Below, piece after piece: positions 60,286-61,622 of a DNA stretch of 61,622 nt (positions are counted from its first letter, which is position 1; the number at the start of each line of letters is the position of its first letter). Location: positions 1 to 61,622 of the forward strand of contig JAPOXD010000015.1 of NCBI GenBank assembly GCA_026707285.1. The letters run 5' to 3'. The notes beneath the pieces are model-generated. The model saw only the letters and a list, made by a program, of their open reading frames with translations. It searched no databases and had not been told where the DNA came from. The position numbers and the translations under genes were made by a program. The DNA is from Chloroflexota bacterium (GTDB taxonomy: Bacteria > Chloroflexota > UBA11872).

Positions 60286-61622
60286 TCAGGCCAGCACAGC
60301 CGACGGCTCCGCCGCGGCCAACGCGCGGGCGTACTCCCGTTGCAGCATCCGCTTGCTCACGTGGATGCCGATGTGGTCCCAGGGCAGCGGCTCGGCGGGA
60401 TCGCGGTGGCGATAGATCATCTCGTCCAGGTCCACCCCGGCGTCAGCGACGCCGGCGAACCACGCCTCCGCCTTGAAGTGCTCCATCCAGCCGTCGAAGC
60501 GGCAGCCGCGGTCCCAGGCGCGGCGAATCACGCGCCCCACGCGCCGGTCGCCCAGCGCCAGCAGCGCCTCGACCTGGCTCTCCTCGGTGTCGTGCCACAT
60601 CAGGTGCACGTTGCGGTCGCGCACGATCTCGAAGCAGGCCTGCTGCTTGGCACGGATCGCCTCCGGGCGGTCCTGTGGATGCCATTGGAACGGCGTGAAC
60701 GGCTTGGGAATGAAGGTCGACACCGTGACGTTGACCTTCGCCTTGGGCCCGTGATGCCGCCGTCCCACGGCCATCACCCGGTTGGCTAGGTGCGCGATCG
60801 CCCGCGCGTCGTCCAGCGTCTCCGTGGGCTGTCCGATCATGAAGTACAGCTTGATCGTGCGGAACCCCTGCCCGAACGCCATGTCGCAGGTGTCCAGCAG
60901 GTCCTCGTCCGAGATTTCCTTGTTGATGACCTGGCGCATGCGCGGCGTCGCCGCCTCCGGCGCGAAGGTCAGACTGCCGCCCCGCTTGCCGCCGCGTTGG
61001 AGCGCCCGCGCGATGTCGACGTTGAAGCTCTCCACGCGAGTCGACGGAATGCTCACCTGCAGGTAGTCGGGCGTCGCGTCCTGCACCTCGCCGATCAGAT
61101 CGTCGAGGCCGTCGTAGTCCACCGCGTTCAGCGACAGCAGCGAAACGTCGCTCTGGCCCGTCGCCGCCAGGCATTGGTCGATGGCCGCCGCCACGCCCTC
61201 CGCCGATCGCCGGCGCACCGGTCGGTAGATGTAGCCGGCCTGACAGAAGCGGCAGGCGCGCGCGCAGCCGCGGTCAAGCTCGACGGCCACGCGGTCGTGC
61301 ACCACTTCCGTGAGCGGCACGACCGGTTGAGACGGCGCGGGCACGGCGTCCAGATCCACGAACTGCCGCTCGATTTGCGCCGGCGCGCCGGGGTGCAGCC
61401 GGTCGTAGTCGATGAATCGCTGGCCGTCAAAGCGCGGCCGGTAGAGCGACGGCACGTAGATGCCCGGAATCTCCGTGGCGCAGTGGACCAGGAACGCGCG
61501 GCGCCAGTCCGGGCGCTCACGGTCGACCTCGGCCAGGGCGTCGAGCAGGCGCGGCAGCAGCTCCTCGCCCTCGCCGATCGCGATCAGGTCGAAAAAGTCC
61601 GCCATCGGCTCGGGGTTCATCA
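60286..61622 (-). CDS. Radical SAM protein, TIGR03960-like, truncated by the window edge
   Basis: At least 444 residues of a radical SAM enzyme; the 5' end lies beyond 61622. The [4Fe-4S] motif is CARACRFCQAG, followed by YIYRPVRRRSAEGV. LTFAPEAATPRMRQVINKEI and IKLYFMIGQPTETLDD are typical of the TIGR03960 group, which normally also has an N-terminal B12-binding-like domain; that would be in the missing part. Its downstream partner is commonly a TIGR03936 protein, not seen here. The function is not established; related proteins act on RNA or small molecules. Confidence 0.86.
   Translation of the reverse strand, partial: MNPEPMADFFDLIAIGEGEELLPRLLDALAEVDRERPDWRRAFLVHCATEIPGIYVPSLYRPRFDGQRFIDYDRLHPGAPAQIERQFVDLDAVPAPSQPVVPLTEVVHDRVAVELDRGCARACRFCQAGYIYRPVRRRSAEGVAAAIDQCLAATGQSDVSLLSLNAVDYDGLDDLIGEVQDATPDYLQVSIPSTRVESFNVDIARALQRGGKRGGSLTFAPEAATPRMRQVINKEISDEDLLDTCDMAFGQGFRTIKLYFMIGQPTETLDDARAIAHLANRVMAVGRRHHGPKAKVNVTVSTFIPKPFTPFQWHPQDRPEAIRAKQQACFEIVRDRNVHLMWHDTEESQVEALLALGDRRVGRVIRRAWDRGCRFDGWMEHFKAEAWFAGVADAGVDLDEMIYRHRDPAEPLPWDHIGIHVSKRMLQREYARALAAAEPSAVLA

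Overview
The window looks like chromosomal DNA of a high-GC bacterium. The most likely source is a member of the Chloroflexota, possibly marine or host-associated. This is an inference from several features: lipoprotein solute-binding proteins with a Val/Glu/Lys-rich linker after the lipobox, a four-domain ribosomal protein S1, ClpC, a DUF2723 membrane protein, a PhyH oxygenase, tandem Gfo/Idh/MocA oxidoreductases, GTG/TTG starts, and several genes with a -10 box 6-9 nt before the start codon (apparently leaderless). No rRNA is present. Two tRNA-Ser genes are.

Layout. 1-9554: remnant of an insertion-sequence end, NudC, a VapBC-type pair, and a dipeptide/oligopeptide ABC importer operon that carries a Tat-exported sulfite-oxidase-like molybdoenzyme between its permease and ATPase genes. 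9555-11950: a small accessory stretch (retropepsin-like protein, two orphan HigA-like antitoxins, a 37-residue hydrophobic peptide, a Phd/VapC pair with a palindromic operator) next to two tRNA-Ser genes. 12069-23715: core genes (DUF309, SDR, S1, ClpC, RadA, IspD, Fpr-like reductase, IspF, CysS, RlmB-like, FolB). 23716-30834: mosaic region with a 14-repeat LRR protein, a methyltransferase, a family-1 solute-binding protein whose start region is tandemly duplicated, and two Gfo/Idh/MocA paralogues. 30835-40234: LppM-like lipoprotein, GH78-type rhamnosidase, DUF2723 protein, PQQ sugar dehydrogenase, a hypothetical protein, PhyH dioxygenase and a class III aminotransferase. 40480-47905: HolA, S20, a degenerate YchF-like protein, PyrD, split XdhC and PolA. 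48066-52611: CobW, a coiled-coil protein, two NYN proteins, an Arg-rich membrane peptide and a site-2-protease homologue. 52624-57801: sugar isomerase, a glycosidase-like protein without a recognisable nucleophile, and a glycosidase/O-antigen-ligase fusion. 57823-61622: orphan DNA methyltransferase, MnmE and a truncated radical SAM protein.

The most unusual signals are these. (1) Three co-directional cases have an accessory gene sitting between a gene and a second, degenerate copy of that gene's 3' end (folB/LRR, solute-binding protein/methyltransferase, rhamnosidase/LppM). (2) An NYN / Arg-rich type II membrane peptide / M50-CBS protease / NYN cluster could be a regulated-intramembrane-proteolysis module. 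(3) A glycosidase is fused to an O-antigen ligase, next to a paralogue that has lost its catalytic nucleophile. Intergenic spaces carry three families of short palindromic repeats. One of them has been read through into the C-terminus of the ligase fusion.
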